Assembly (NCBI RefSeq): GCF_021728295.1
Contig: NZ_JAKJXE010000013.1
Coordinates: forward strand, 84,272 to 148,271
Source: Pseudomonas petrae
GTDB lineage: Bacteria > Pseudomonadota > Gammaproteobacteria > Pseudomonadales > Pseudomonadaceae
Length of the DNA: 64,000 bases
Direction: 5' to 3'
Below, piece by piece: positions 7,929-16,983 of the stretch. A model generated the notes under the pieces. That model ran no database searches and was not told where the DNA came from. It was given only the letters and a program-made list of their open reading frames with translations. The stretch's first letter is position 1. Each line of letters opens with the position of its first letter. The position numbers and the translations under genes were made by a program.

Positions 7929-7955
7929 GGAAGGGGCGGACTCGACGCCCCTTCC
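7929..7955. terminator. Convergent-gene hairpin without T-tail
   Basis: GGAAGGGGCG (7929-7938) pairs perfectly with CGCCCCTTCC (7946-7955) around a 7-nt loop. It lies between the convergent DUF805 and EamA genes. The missing U-tract makes it a weak intrinsic terminator; it may act bidirectionally or stabilise 3' ends. Confidence 0.5.
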
Positions 7956-8006
7956 ATTGGCAAGCCATTTCTGGCGAGGCGAATTCACGTCAGCGCCAGC
8001 CCCCCA

Positions 8007-8891
8007 TCAAGCCATTGCTCGTCGCCCGCGGCTGACCAGCTTGGGCCCAAGCAAGTTTACCGTCAGACCCAACATCACAAGCACACCCCCCGCGCATTGC
8101 AGCACGCTCAGTCGCTCGCCCAGCACTAACGCTGAGGAACTGAGGCCGACCACAGGCACCAGCAGCGAAAATGGCGCGACCTTGCCCGCTGGATAGCGCG
8201 ACAGCAACTTGCTCCAGCTGATGTAGCCGAAAAGCGTGGCAACGAAGGCCAGATAAGCCAGCGACAGCACCGAACTCCATCCCAAATTGAGCAGTGAATG
8301 CTCAATCAGCACTGGACCCTCCAGCCACAGCGACATGGCGAGAAACGGCAGCGGCGGAACGATCGCACCCCAGACCACCAGGGCGACGAGATCGACGTTC
8401 CCAAACCGGCGCGTGATGATGTTGCCCAACGCCCACATCGAAGCCGCGCACAAAACCAGCACCACCGCCAGCAGCGGTGTCGCAGCCCCCGTGCCCATGC
8501 CGATAAGGGTCAGTCCGCCAGCGGCGATGAGTAAGCCCGCCACGCTATAAACGCGTAATTTCTCACCGATGAATATCGCGGCGAACAGCAGCGTGAAAAA
8601 TGCCTGCGCTTGCAGCAGCAAGGAGGCCAACCCCGGTGGCATGCCATGGGCCATGCTCTCGAACAGGAAGGCGAACTGACCGAAGGAAATGGTCGCGCCA
8701 TACGCAAGCAGCCAGAACCAGGGCAGCTGCGGACGGCGGATGAAAAACACCGCTGGAATCGCGACCAGCGTGAACCGCAGCGCGCCCAGCAACATCGGCG
8801 GCAAGCCGTCCAGCCCGTATTTGATGACGATGAAATTCAAACCCCACGCAATGATGACAAGCAATGCCAGGCAAAGGTCTTTAAACGGCAT
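8007..8891 (-). CDS. eamA: EamA-type drug/metabolite exporter (O-acetylserine/cysteine exporter-like)
   Basis: Inner-membrane DMT-superfamily exporter of 294 residues with two EamA repeats and about ten helices. It follows E. coli EamA (YdeD) closely at remembered blocks: ALLVIIAWGLNFIVIKYGL, ISFGQFAFLF, MPPGLASLLLQAQAFFTLL, WALGNI, LSLAYLAFVATLFGY, and VAPFSLLVPVVGLSSSAL. E. coli EamA exports cysteine and O-acetylserine; substrate here is inferred. The ATG at 8891 is preceded by GAGGA at seven bases; the frame is open to 8969 without better support. Confidence 0.85.
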   Translation of the reverse strand: MPFKDLCLALLVIIAWGLNFIVIKYGLDGLPPMLLGALRFTLVAIPAVFFIRRPQLPWFWLLAYGATISFGQFAFLFESMAHGMPPGLASLLLQAQAFFTLLFAAIFIGEKLRVYSVAGLLIAAGGLTLIGMGTGAATPLLAVVLVLCAASMWALGNIITRRFGNVDLVALVVWGAIVPPLPFLAMSLWLEGPVLIEHSLLNLGWSSVLSLAYLAFVATLFGYISWSKLLSRYPAGKVAPFSLLVPVVGLSSSALVLGERLSVLQCAGGVLVMLGLTVNLLGPKLVSRGRRAMA

Positions 8892-9154
8892 GGTGTTCCT
8901 CAATAGTTGGCAGGTATTTCGGGGCGAGCCCGAGAAGCAATAATCGCCTCCCGCTCGCTGCGTTTGCAAACGCCTTGGCAGCGTTAAATGAAGAATTAGT
9001 TAATTGATTATTCAGCACTGCGCAAACGCGCGGGCATGATGGCCATAGGCCTGTTGATCCGCTGGGCGTACCTTAAGTAATCGAAAATCCGGCAGACACG
9101 CTGATAGCTGGAACGGACCTCAGCGCCTTCCTTTGGAGCTCCGGAGAAACCCCC

Positions 9155-10780
9155 ATGCGACTACAAAACTTTAAGATTTCGACCAGGGCGCTGCTTTGCT
9201 TTGGTCTGATTACGCTGATCCTCCTAGGCCTAGGCGTATTCGCGTACCTTCAAATTGATGAAATGCGTGCCACTGAACAAAGCCTGGAAACTGACGTGGT
9301 TCCCAGCATTCAGGTGATTGACGATATCCAGATTGCACTGCTGCATACCCGGCTGGAAAGCATACGATTATTGGCGGTGTCGGGCCCAGATGCAGAACGC
9401 AAGGTCACCGACAATATTTTTCAATACATCGCCACTCTCGAAGACAAGACGGGTTACTACCGAGCCCACCTGGTCACTGGCGAAGAAGATAAAAGGCAGT
9501 TTCAGACAGCAAATGGCCTGATGGAAAAATACATATCAGGCGTCAAAAACATCATCGCGCTGAATAAATCCGACCATCAAACCGCACTGGATTTCGCCAA
9601 CACCGAGCAAGCGCAGACCGCGACGCAGTACCAAGCAGAGCTCACGAAGCTGCGTGACATCAATTCACAGAACGCAGTCAGCGCAGGGCATCGCGCTGCA
9701 GAAGTTTACAGCCACAGCATCATGGTTCTGATCTCTGTTGTTTTGGCTGCTTCGGTTCTCACCATAGGCCTGGCTTATGCTCTGACCCGAAGCATCGTAA
9801 AGCCGGTCGCCAGCTCATTGACCTTCGCGCAGCGAATCGCAACGGGCGACCTCTCCGGCGTCCTCGCCGTGACGGGCCGGGATGAGATATCCAGTTTGAT
9901 GATTGCGCTCAATCTCATGGCGGGCAGTTTAAAGACCACGCTCACTGAAATATCGGGAGCGGCCGACCAGCTGAGCACCGCGTCCGTCGAAATGACATCG
10001 ATCACCGAAAGCGCAGATCGCACACTTCAAAAACAGAACAGCGAGATCGAACAGGCGGCCACTGCGGTCACCGAGATGAGTGCGGCAGTAGAAGAAGTTG
10101 CCAGAAATGCGAACTCAACGTCCGAGGCCGCAAAGTCATCCAGCACATCCGCCGAAGAGGGCAACCGAAGGGTCGTAAACACGGTGACGGCCATGACGAG
10201 CCTCGCCGACCTCGTCGACAACTCTGTGGTACAGGTCAAGGCCCTGGCCAGTCAGGCTGACGATATTACAAAAGTGCTGAGCGTCATCAGGGCCATTGCC
10301 GAGCAGACGAACCTTCTCGCGTTGAACGCGGCGATTGAGGCGGCGCGCGCCGGGGAGCAAGGAAGGGGTTTTGCTGTGGTGGCAGACGAGGTACGAGCAC
10401 TGGCGCACCGGACCCAGCTGTCCACTCAGGAAATCGAGCAGATGATCACCAAGGTCCAGTCAGGGTCTGCCGCTGCGGTGGAGTCCATGGACAAAAGTAG
10501 ACAGGAGGTTTACAGCACGCTGACCTCTGCGAAAGACGCAGGCTCGTCCCTGCGCCTGATCACCGACGCGGTCCTGGAGATCAATGAACGAAATATGCAG
10601 ATTGCAACGGCTTCGGAGCAACAAGCGCACGTTGCCCGCGATGTGGACAGAAACCTGGTGAGCATTCGAGATTTGGCAATGCAGAGCACCGAGGGTGCGA
10701 GACAGACGCTGGAAGCAAGCAACGAGCTGTCGAAGCTAGCGGTCCGGCTCAACGACATGGTCGGCAAGTTCCGGCTTTAG
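9155..10780 (+). CDS. Methyl-accepting chemotaxis protein, 4HB-type sensor
   Basis: Chemoreceptor of 541 residues. TM1 (about 12-32) is followed by a helical periplasmic ligand domain (33-187) of the four-helix-bundle type, TM2 (about 188-210), a HAMP domain (LTRSIVKPVASSL, 211-265) and the cytoplasmic signalling hairpin. The kinase-control tip is intact (AIAEQTNLLALNAAIEAARAGE, RGFAVVADEVRALA). No C-terminal CheR pentapeptide is present. It is a single gene with its own terminator region. Ligand cannot be predicted. Confidence 0.9.
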   Translation: MRLQNFKISTRALLCFGLITLILLGLGVFAYLQIDEMRATEQSLETDVVPSIQVIDDIQIALLHTRLESIRLLAVSGPDAERKVTDNIFQYIATLEDKTGYYRAHLVTGEEDKRQFQTANGLMEKYISGVKNIIALNKSDHQTALDFANTEQAQTATQYQAELTKLRDINSQNAVSAGHRAAEVYSHSIMVLISVVLAASVLTIGLAYALTRSIVKPVASSLTFAQRIATGDLSGVLAVTGRDEISSLMIALNLMAGSLKTTLTEISGAADQLSTASVEMTSITESADRTLQKQNSEIEQAATAVTEMSAAVEEVARNANSTSEAAKSSSTSAEEGNRRVVNTVTAMTSLADLVDNSVVQVKALASQADDITKVLSVIRAIAEQTNLLALNAAIEAARAGEQGRGFAVVADEVRALAHRTQLSTQEIEQMITKVQSGSAAAVESMDKSRQEVYSTLTSAKDAGSSLRLITDAVLEINERNMQIATASEQQAHVARDVDRNLVSIRDLAMQSTEGARQTLEASNELSKLAVRLNDMVGKFRL

Positions 10781-10841
10781 CCCATCGCTGCCCCGACACC
10801 CGGACTTCAGGGCCCATCGCAAAAACCAAACCCCGGAAACG

Positions 10842-10869
10842 AAAAAGCCCCGCAGATGCGGGGCTTTTT
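10842..10869. terminator. Bidirectional intrinsic terminator
   Basis: AAAAAGCCCCGCA and TGCGGGGCTTTTT form a perfect GC stem with T-runs on both strands. It ends the chemoreceptor gene on the plus strand and the tRNA-Ser transcript on the minus strand. Confidence 0.9.
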
Positions 10870-10877
10870 ACTGTGTT

Positions 10878-10968
10878 TGGCGGGGAACTAGGGATTCGAA
10901 CCCTAGAAACGCTATTAACGTTCGCCGGTTTTCAAGACCGGTGCATTCAACCACTCTGCCAATTCCCC
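10878..10968 (-). tRNA. tRNA-Ser (anticodon UGA)
   Basis: On the minus strand the molecule starts GGGGAATTGGCAGAGTGG, and the anticodon arm is ACCGGTCTTGAAAACCGG with TGA in the loop. It has the long class II variable arm (CGAACG-TTAATAG-CGTT), a T-arm CTAGGGTTCGAATCCCTAG, and an acceptor 3' strand GTTCCCC-G. CCA is genome-encoded at 10878-10880. The terminator at 10842-10869 lies just downstream. Confidence 0.96.
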
Positions 10969-11139
10969 GAAGCATCTTGCGTCGGAAGGTTTTGCCACCC
11001 CTCCCTCGCTTTGCGGGCGCCATAATACCGTAATGAAACAAGCTGTCAAACTCTCCGGCTAGCGCGCTGCGTCGCCTCTGTTATGATCTTTGCAACTTGA
11101 GGTTTCAAACCCTTCATTTTCACCATCAGGAGTAGCGCC

Positions 11140-11811
11140 ATGCGCGAACAGGATTACGCAGTCAACAACCGCGTGCAGGTCGAGCAGCTAGAGGTTAGCC
11201 GCGTCCTGCGCAACACTTACGGCCTTCTGGCCCTCACCCTCGCCTTCAGCGGCGTCATGGCGTTTGTTGCACAACAGATGAACGTGCGTTACCCGAACGT
11301 CTTCGTCGTGCTGATCGGCTTCTACGGTCTGTTCTTCCTCACCAACAAATTGCGCGATTCGGCGTGGGGTCTGGTCTCGGCGTTCGCGCTGACGGGCTTC
11401 ATGGGGTTCATCCTCGGCCCGATCCTCAACCGTTACATCGGCATGCAGGGCGGCGCTGAAGTCGTTGCTTCCGCGTTCGCAATGACAGCGCTGGTCTTCG
11501 GCGGTCTGTCGGCCTATGTGCTGATCACGCGCAAGGACATGAGCTTCCTCGGCGGCTTCATCACCGCAGGCTTCTTCGTGTTGCTCGGGGCCGTGGTGGC
11601 CAGCATGTTCTTCCAGATCAGCGGCCTGCAACTGGCGATCAGCGCCGGCTTCGTACTGTTCTCGTCGGTCTGCATTCTGTTCCAGACCAGCGCGATCATT
11701 CAGGGCGGTGAGCGCAACTACATCATGGCGACCATCAGCCTGTATGTATCGATCTACAACCTGTTCATCAGCCTGTTGCAGATCTTCGGCATCATGGGCA
11801 GCAAAGACTGA
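11140..11811 (+). CDS. yccA: Bax inhibitor-1/YccA family membrane protein
   Basis: 223-residue inner-membrane protein with seven hydrophobic segments from residue 25 onward. It carries the BI-1 family pattern (NTYGLLALTLAFSG, GFMGFILGP, a C-terminal SLYVSIYNLFISLLQI). E. coli YccA binds and inhibits the FtsH protease. The cytoplasmic N-terminus (REQDYAVNNRV) matches that group. GGAG lies eight bases before the ATG. The gene stands just upstream of tusD, its usual place in Pseudomonas, with a terminator between. Confidence 0.88.
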   Translation: MREQDYAVNNRVQVEQLEVSRVLRNTYGLLALTLAFSGVMAFVAQQMNVRYPNVFVVLIGFYGLFFLTNKLRDSAWGLVSAFALTGFMGFILGPILNRYIGMQGGAEVVASAFAMTALVFGGLSAYVLITRKDMSFLGGFITAGFFVLLGAVVASMFFQISGLQLAISAGFVLFSSVCILFQTSAIIQGGERNYIMATISLYVSIYNLFISLLQIFGIMGSKD

Positions 11812-11829
11812 TCAGTTTGCCCGCTTCAA

Positions 11830-11857
11830 CAAAAAGCCCGCTTCGGCGGGCTTTTTG
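11830..11857. terminator. Intrinsic terminator after yccA
   Basis: AAAAAGCCCGC-TTCG-GCGGGCTTTTT: a perfect stem with a UUCG tetraloop and T-runs in both directions, 19 bp after the yccA stop. Confidence 0.92.
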
Positions 11858-11925
11858 CTGTCCGGCGTTCGTGAATTCTTTATCATTGCGCCCATGTTCC
11901 CTGTCAGCGCCCCACCGAGCCGCCC

Positions 11926-12318
11926 ATGAAGTTCGCCATCGCCCTGCATTCGCCCGCCCACGCACCCTCCTCCCGACGCGCGTTGCTGTTCGCCAAAGCC
12001 GCGTTGGCGCAGGGCCATGAAATCGTCCGGCTGTTCTTCTATCAGGACGGCGTGCACAGCGCGTCCGGCAATGTCGTATCGCCCCAGGATGAGTCGGATA
12101 CCGCTGTGCAGTGGCGTGATTTCGTCATCACCCACCAGTTGGATGGCGTGGTCTGCATTGCAGCAGCCCTGCGCCGGGGCGTGTTGAATGCTGAGGAAGC
12201 AGAGCGCTATTCGCGACCTGCGGCGAACCTCCCCGCACCCTGGGAATTGTCGGGGCTGGGTCAGCTGCACGACGCAGTGCAGACGGCCGATCGCTTGATC
12301 TGCTTTGGAGGGCCGTAA
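11926..12318 (+). CDS. tusD: Sulfurtransferase complex subunit TusD (DsrE family)
   Basis: First subunit of the TusBCD relay that passes persulfide sulfur from TusA to TusE for 2-thiolation of tRNA wobble uridine by MnmA (encoded at 32454). The protein has 130 residues, DsrE-like fold: FAIALHSPAHAPSSRRALLFAKAAL, a FFYQDGVH block, and the conserved VCIAAALRRGV containing the candidate sulfur-carrying cysteine. It opens a chain of five tightly overlapping genes (tusD-C-B-E-ybiB). Confidence 0.92.
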   Translation: MKFAIALHSPAHAPSSRRALLFAKAALAQGHEIVRLFFYQDGVHSASGNVVSPQDESDTAVQWRDFVITHQLDGVVCIAAALRRGVLNAEEAERYSRPAANLPAPWELSGLGQLHDAVQTADRLICFGGP

Positions 12319-12319
12319 A

Positions 12320-12682
12320 GTGGCGAAGTCATTATTGATCATAAGCCGTCAGGCCCCCTGGTCCGGCCCCGACGCCCGGGAGGCGCTGGACATTGCCCTG
12401 GCCGGCGGCGCGTTCGATCTGCCGGTCGCCATGCTGTTCATGGACGACGGTGTCCTTCAGTTGGCGACGGCGCAGAACGCCAGCCAGGTGCAGCAGAAAG
12501 ACCTGACCGCCAACCTTCAGGCGTTGTCGATGTTCGGCGTGGAAGACCTGTTCGCCTGCAGCACCAGCCTGAATGAGCGAGGGATGCAGCCGGCCGGGTT
12601 GAGCGTCGAACCGCTTCAGGTACTGGATGACCCGCAAATCGCCGCGCTCATTGACCGTTACGACCAGGTGATCACAATCTGA
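12320..12682 (+). CDS. tusC: Sulfurtransferase complex subunit TusC (DsrF family)
   Basis: 120-residue DsrF-like subunit of the TusBCD heterohexamer. The blocks SLLIISRQAPWSGPDAREALDIAL and VAMLFMDDGVLQL are typical. The GTG at 12320 is preferred because GGAGGG lies seven bases upstream; a TTG at 12305 inside tusD is the only longer option. One base separates the tusD stop from this start and the stop overlaps the tusB ATG, so translation is probably coupled. Confidence 0.9.
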   Translation: MAKSLLIISRQAPWSGPDAREALDIALAGGAFDLPVAMLFMDDGVLQLATAQNASQVQQKDLTANLQALSMFGVEDLFACSTSLNERGMQPAGLSVEPLQVLDDPQIAALIDRYDQVITI

Positions 12683-12981
12683 TGGCTACCCTGCACGTAC
12701 TCTCTCACTCCCCGTTCACCGACTCGCGCCTGAGCAGTTGCCTGCGTGTGCTCGGCAGCGACGACGCGATCTTTTTGTGCGGCGACGCAAGCTATGCATT
12801 GCGCGCAGACACCGCTACCGCCCAGCTATTGAGCGCGAAAACCGGCAGACTGAAGCTATTCGTGCTTGATGAAGACGCCACCGCTCGAAACATCGCGCTG
12901 CCTGACTGGGCCCAAGGCGTCGATTACGCCGGCTTCGTCGCGCTCTCGGTGCAATACGACAAGGTCAACACGTGGTTATGA
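12682..12981 (+). CDS. tusB: Sulfurtransferase complex subunit TusB (DsrH family)
   Basis: 99-residue DsrH-like subunit of TusBCD. It starts with the typical LHVLSHSPF and shows SDDAIFLCGDASYAL. The start overlaps the tusC stop by one base (TGATG) and the stop overlaps tusE. Confidence 0.9.
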   Translation: MATLHVLSHSPFTDSRLSSCLRVLGSDDAIFLCGDASYALRADTATAQLLSAKTGRLKLFVLDEDATARNIALPDWAQGVDYAGFVALSVQYDKVNTWL

Positions 12982-13313
12982 AACAGCTCATCGTCGACGG
13001 GCGCAGCATCGCGCTGGACAAAGACGGCTATCTCGAGGACCTGCACGACTGGTCCAACGAAGTCGCTGAAGCCTTGGCCCTTGAGGAAGATATCGCCCTT
13101 ACTCCCGATCACTGGGAAATTCTCAAACTGCTGCGTGCGTTCTACGCAGAGTTTCAGCTGTCCCCGGCCACACGGCCGCTGGTCAAGTACACCGCGCTGA
13201 AACTGGGCGCCGACAAGGGCAACAGTTTGCACCTGAACCGTCTGTTCAACGGCACTCCCGCCAAACTTGCCGCCAAGCTGGCGGGCCTGCCAAAGCCGAC
13301 CAATTGCCTATGA
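12978..13313 (+). CDS. tusE: Sulfur relay protein TusE (DsrC family)
   Basis: 111-residue DsrC-type carrier that accepts sulfur from TusBCD and hands it to MnmA. It has DKDGYLEDLHDW near the start, a helix-turn-helix-like core (LTPDHWEILKLLRAFYAEF), and the essential penultimate cysteine (NCL). The ATG at 12978 overlaps the tusB stop (ATGA); the upstream GTG at 12972 lacks support. The stop overlaps the next ATG in the same way. Confidence 0.93.
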   Translation: MKQLIVDGRSIALDKDGYLEDLHDWSNEVAEALALEEDIALTPDHWEILKLLRAFYAEFQLSPATRPLVKYTALKLGADKGNSLHLNRLFNGTPAKLAAKLAGLPKPTNCL

Positions 13314-14311
13314 CCGACTTCGCCCCCCTCGTCACCGAAACCCCTGCCGAGCATCCGTTCGCGCCTTTCGTTCGTATTCTCGGCAAGGGCAAGCGTGGTG
13401 CGCGCAACATGACCCGCGCTGAAGCCCGGGAAGCCATGGGCATGGTGCTCGATGAAAAAGTCGAAGACACCCAGCTCGGCGCTTTCCTGATGTTGCTTCG
13501 ACACAAGGAAGAAAGCCCGGATGAGCTCGCAGGCTTCACCGAAGCGGTGCGCGAACGTCTGCATGCGCCGGAACTGACGGTCGATATCGACTGGCCGACG
13601 TACGCCGGCAAGAAGCGCCATCTGCCGTGGTACCTGCTGGCGGCCAAGTGCCTGGCGCAGAATGGCGTGCGCGTATTGATGCACGGCGGCGGCGCCCATA
13701 CCGCCGGCCGGTTGTACAGCGAGCAGTTGCTGGAGCTGTTGGGCATTCCGCTGTGCCGAAACTGGCAAGCGGTCGGTGAAGCGCTGGAGCAGCAGAACAT
13801 TGCGTTCTTCCCCCTCGGCGACTGGGCGCCGCAGCTGCAGCGCATGATCGATCTGCGCAACACGCTGGGGCTGCGCTCGCCGATCCACTCGCTGGCGCGC
13901 ATCCTCAATCCGCTGGGCGCGCGGTGCGGGCTGCAGAGTATTTTCCATCCTGGCTATCAGGGCGTGCATCGCGACGCCAGCAGCCTGCTCGGCGACCACG
14001 CCATTGTGATCAAGGGCGACGGCGGTGAAGTCGAGATCAATCCCGACACCATCAGCCACTTGTATGGCACGACTGACGGCCAGCCGTGGGACGAGGAATG
14101 GCCGGCATTGTCGGACCGTCGCCACGTGAAGCCGGCCACACTCGACCCGCAGCATCTGCTCGCGATCTGGAAAGGCGATATCGAGGACAGCTACCCGCAA
14201 CTGGCGCTGGTTGCGACCATGGCGCTCGCATTGAGGGGCCTCGGAATGCCCCGGGCTGAAGCCTTCGCGCAGGCGCAGCAGTATTGGGCAAACCGGAACA
14301 GATCGATTTAG
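13310..14311 (+). CDS. ybiB: YbiB/TrpD2-family nucleic-acid-binding protein
   Basis: 333-residue protein with the anthranilate phosphoribosyltransferase fold (residues 30-330), but of the YbiB/TrpD2 branch. E. coli YbiB binds nucleic acid and lacks TrpD enzyme activity. Supporting blocks are NMTRAEAREAMGMVLD, LGAFLMLLRHKEES, VLMHGGGAHTAGRLYSEQ and FHPGYQGVHRDAS. The ATG overlaps the tusE stop, so it belongs to the tus operon; this linkage is frequent in Pseudomonas and suggests a role tied to tRNA or sulfur relay, which is inference. Confidence 0.85.
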   Translation: MTDFAPLVTETPAEHPFAPFVRILGKGKRGARNMTRAEAREAMGMVLDEKVEDTQLGAFLMLLRHKEESPDELAGFTEAVRERLHAPELTVDIDWPTYAGKKRHLPWYLLAAKCLAQNGVRVLMHGGGAHTAGRLYSEQLLELLGIPLCRNWQAVGEALEQQNIAFFPLGDWAPQLQRMIDLRNTLGLRSPIHSLARILNPLGARCGLQSIFHPGYQGVHRDASSLLGDHAIVIKGDGGEVEINPDTISHLYGTTDGQPWDEEWPALSDRRHVKPATLDPQHLLAIWKGDIEDSYPQLALVATMALALRGLGMPRAEAFAQAQQYWANRNRSI

Positions 14312-14408
14312 CCGATAGCTACCCCCCAGTCTTTGCGCTATTCGTTCGAACGATTGCCCTTAGACTGATCTCCAACGTACTTCGGTACAGCTCACTTTGG
14401 AGTCAGAC

Positions 14409-15410
14409 ATGGGCCTTCTCGTTGAAGGACGCTGGCAAGACCAGTGGTACGAAAGCAGCAAAGACGGCGCTTTTCAGCGCGAACAGGCCAAGCGCCGGAA
14501 CTGGGTCACCAGCGATGGTCGGCCCGGTCCGTCCGGTGAAGGCGGCTTCAAGGCGGAGGCCGGTCGCTACCATTTATACGTTTCGCTGGCCTGCCCGTGG
14601 GCCCATCGCACGTTGATCGTGCGCAAGCTCAAGGGTCTGGAAAGTCTGATCGACGTTTCCGTGGTCAGCTGGCTGATGCGCGAAAACGGCTGGACATTCG
14701 ACAAGCAGACCGGCTCCACCGGCGATGCGCTGGATGGCCACACCTTCATGTACCAGCGCTACCTCGCCGACACCGCCGATTATACCGGTCGGGTCACCGT
14801 GCCGGTGCTGTGGGACAAGCAGCTGAATCGCATCGTCAGCAATGAGTCGTCGGAAATCATCCGGATGTTCAATTCGGCATTCGACGATCTGACGGGCAAT
14901 CACCTGGATCTGTACCCGGAGCCGCTGCGCAGCGAGATCGACCGGCTGAACGACCGTATTTACCCGGCCGTGAACAACGGTGTCTATCGCGCCGGGTTCG
15001 CGACGTCGCAAGGGGCATACGAAGAGGCCTTCGATGAAGTGTTCGCAGAGCTCGATGCGCTGGAAAGCCTGCTGGGCGAAAAGCGTTACCTGGCGGGTGA
15101 ATACCTGACGGAAGCCGACGTGCGCCTGTTCACCACGCTGATTCGCTTTGACGCCGTTTACCACGGGCACTTCAAGTGCAACCTGCGGCGCATCGCCGAT
15201 TACCCGAACCTGAGCAACTGGGTGCGCGAGGTGTATCAGCTGCAGGGTGTGGCTGAGACGGTGGATTTCGCGCACATCAAGCATCACTACTACGCGAGCC
15301 ACGCCACCATCAACCCGACCGGCGTCGTGCCAAAAGGCCCGCAGCAGGACTTTAGCGGCGAGCATGATCGTGGGCGTTTGAGCGGGAAAGGGATTTTGCA
15401 GAACGGCTGA
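14409..15410 (+). CDS. yqjG: Glutathionyl-hydroquinone reductase (YqjG family)
   Basis: 333-residue Xi-class glutathione transferase that reduces glutathionyl-hydroquinones. The catalytic cysteine is Cys62 in SLACPWAHRTLI. The family's N-terminal WVTSDGRPGPSGEGGFKAE and C-terminal KHHYYASHATINPTGVVPKGP signatures are present, and the length is normal. The ATG at 14409 has GGAG six bases upstream. Confidence 0.92.
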   Translation: MGLLVEGRWQDQWYESSKDGAFQREQAKRRNWVTSDGRPGPSGEGGFKAEAGRYHLYVSLACPWAHRTLIVRKLKGLESLIDVSVVSWLMRENGWTFDKQTGSTGDALDGHTFMYQRYLADTADYTGRVTVPVLWDKQLNRIVSNESSEIIRMFNSAFDDLTGNHLDLYPEPLRSEIDRLNDRIYPAVNNGVYRAGFATSQGAYEEAFDEVFAELDALESLLGEKRYLAGEYLTEADVRLFTTLIRFDAVYHGHFKCNLRRIADYPNLSNWVREVYQLQGVAETVDFAHIKHHYYASHATINPTGVVPKGPQQDFSGEHDRGRLSGKGILQNG

Positions 15411-15449
15411 AGGCGTGGAAGCCACTCGGTCATTCACCACGAGATCATT

Positions 15450-15537
15450 ATAGGAGCGCGCTTGCCTGCAATTGCGGAGGATCAGCTACAGATGTGGCGC
15501 TGATCCACCGCGTTCGCCAGCAAGCCGGCTCCTGCGG
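15450..15537. repeat. REP-type repeat pair (diverged REPIN)
   Basis: Two inverted REP sequences: TAGGAGCGCGCTTGCCTGC (15451-15469) and, in opposite sense, GCCAGCAAGCCGGCTCCTGC near 15516-15535. The arms are of two subtypes (CGCGCTTGCC and CCGGCTTGCTGGC), so the palindrome is imperfect. It lies between yqjG and cysG, which converge. Confidence 0.75.
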
Positions 15538-15588
15538 TTTTGCGTCCGATCGCGATTGATCACATACCCCAAACGCACTGGGGCGAAA

Positions 15589-16983
15589 TCAGACGCTCGC
15601 CTGAGCCCCTTCGAACCACGCCAGCTTCTCCCTTAGCGTTACCACTTCCCCAACGATCACCAGGGTCGGCGCATGGACTTCGTGCTCCGCGACCAGCTGC
15701 GGCAGGTTGGCTAGCGTGCCGGTGAAGACGCGCTGGTTGACGGTGGTGCCCTGCTGGATCAGCGCTGCAGGCGTATCGGCCGAGCGACCGTGCTTGATCA
15801 ACTGTTCGCAAATGACCGGCAGCCCGATCAGGCCCATGTAGAGCACCAATGTCTGGGATGGCGACACCAGATCCTTCCATGGAAGGTCAGTAGTACCGTT
15901 CTTCAGGTGACCGGTCACGAAACGCACGGACTGCGCGTGATCGCGGTGGGTCAGCGGAATGCCGGCGTAGGCCGCGCAGCCACTGGCCGCCGTGATACCG
16001 GGCACGACCTGGAAGGGGATGCCATGGGCCGCGAGCTCTTCGATTTCCTCGCCGCCACGGCCGAAGATGAACGGGTCGCCGCCCTTGAGCCGCACCACGC
16101 GTTTGCCCTGCTTGGCCAGATCCACCAACTGCTGGTTAATCTGGTCCTGGGGCAAGGCGTGATCGGCGCGTTGCTTGCCGACGTAGACCCGGTCGGCATC
16201 GCGACGGCACAAATCCAGAATCGCCGGCGCGACCAGGCGGTCGTACAGAACGACATCCGCCTGCTGCATCAAACGCAGCGCGCGGAAGGTCAGCAGATCA
16301 GGATCACCCGGCCCCGCGCCCACGAGGTAGACCTCACCGGTCGTGGCCGGCGCATCGCCGTCGATCTTCGCTTGCAACAGGCGCTCGGCTTCGGCGCCCT
16401 GCCCGGCCAGCTGCCGATCGGCGATGGGCCCCTGGAATACATCCTCCCAGAACGCCCGACGTTGCTGGACGTTGGGAAACAGCCCTTTTACCTGATGCCG
16501 AAAGCGCGCGGCCAAACCGGCCAGATGCCCGTACGTGGGCGGAATCCAGGTTTCCAGCTTGGCGCGGATCAGCCGTGCCAGCACCGGCGCATCGCCACCG
16601 CTGGACACCGCGATCACCAGCGGCGAACGGTCGACGATGGCGGGGAAGATCACACTGCACAAGGCAGGCGCGTCCACGACGTTGACCGGCACGCCGCGCT
16701 GACGGGCATCGGCTGACACCTGCGCATTGAGCGGCTCGTCGTCGGTGGCAGCGATGATCAGCACGCAGCCGTTGAGGTCAGACTCGGTGTAGCCGCGCAG
16801 AATCTGCTCGCCACCGCTTCGCTCGATCAGCGCGCGCACCTCCGCTCCGATTTCGGGAGCGACCACGCGCAGCACCGCCCCGGAATCAGCCAGCAGGCGA
16901 GACTTGCGCAAGGCAATCTCGCCGCCGCCCACCACCAGCACCCGAGCGCCCCGAAGGTTATGGAACAGCGGCAGAAATTCCAT
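15589..16983 (-). CDS. cysG: Siroheme synthase (trifunctional)
   Basis: 464-residue fusion that makes siroheme for sulfite and nitrite reductases. The N-terminal half (1-205) is the precorrin-2 dehydrogenase/ferrochelatase module with a Rossmann motif (VLVVGGGEIALRKSRLL) and VIAVSSGGDAPVLARLIR. The C-terminal half (about 215-460) is uroporphyrinogen-III C-methyltransferase (YLVGAGPGDPDLLTFRALR, GGDPFIFGRGGEE, PGITAASGCAAYAGIPLTHR). The ATG directly abuts the serS stop, indicating co-transcription with serS. Confidence 0.96.
   Translation of the reverse strand: MEFLPLFHNLRGARVLVVGGGEIALRKSRLLADSGAVLRVVAPEIGAEVRALIERSGGEQILRGYTESDLNGCVLIIAATDDEPLNAQVSADARQRGVPVNVVDAPALCSVIFPAIVDRSPLVIAVSSGGDAPVLARLIRAKLETWIPPTYGHLAGLAARFRHQVKGLFPNVQQRRAFWEDVFQGPIADRQLAGQGAEAERLLQAKIDGDAPATTGEVYLVGAGPGDPDLLTFRALRLMQQADVVLYDRLVAPAILDLCRRDADRVYVGKQRADHALPQDQINQQLVDLAKQGKRVVRLKGGDPFIFGRGGEEIEELAAHGIPFQVVPGITAASGCAAYAGIPLTHRDHAQSVRFVTGHLKNGTTDLPWKDLVSPSQTLVLYMGLIGLPVICEQLIKHGRSADTPAALIQQGTTVNQRVFTGTLANLPQLVAEHEVHAPTLVIVGEVVTLREKLAWFEGAQASV

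Noticed and set aside
10878..10968. tRNA-Ser as an attachment site of an integrated island
   Set aside because: No repeat of the tRNA 3' end was seen in the window and both flanks are core or ordinary genes.
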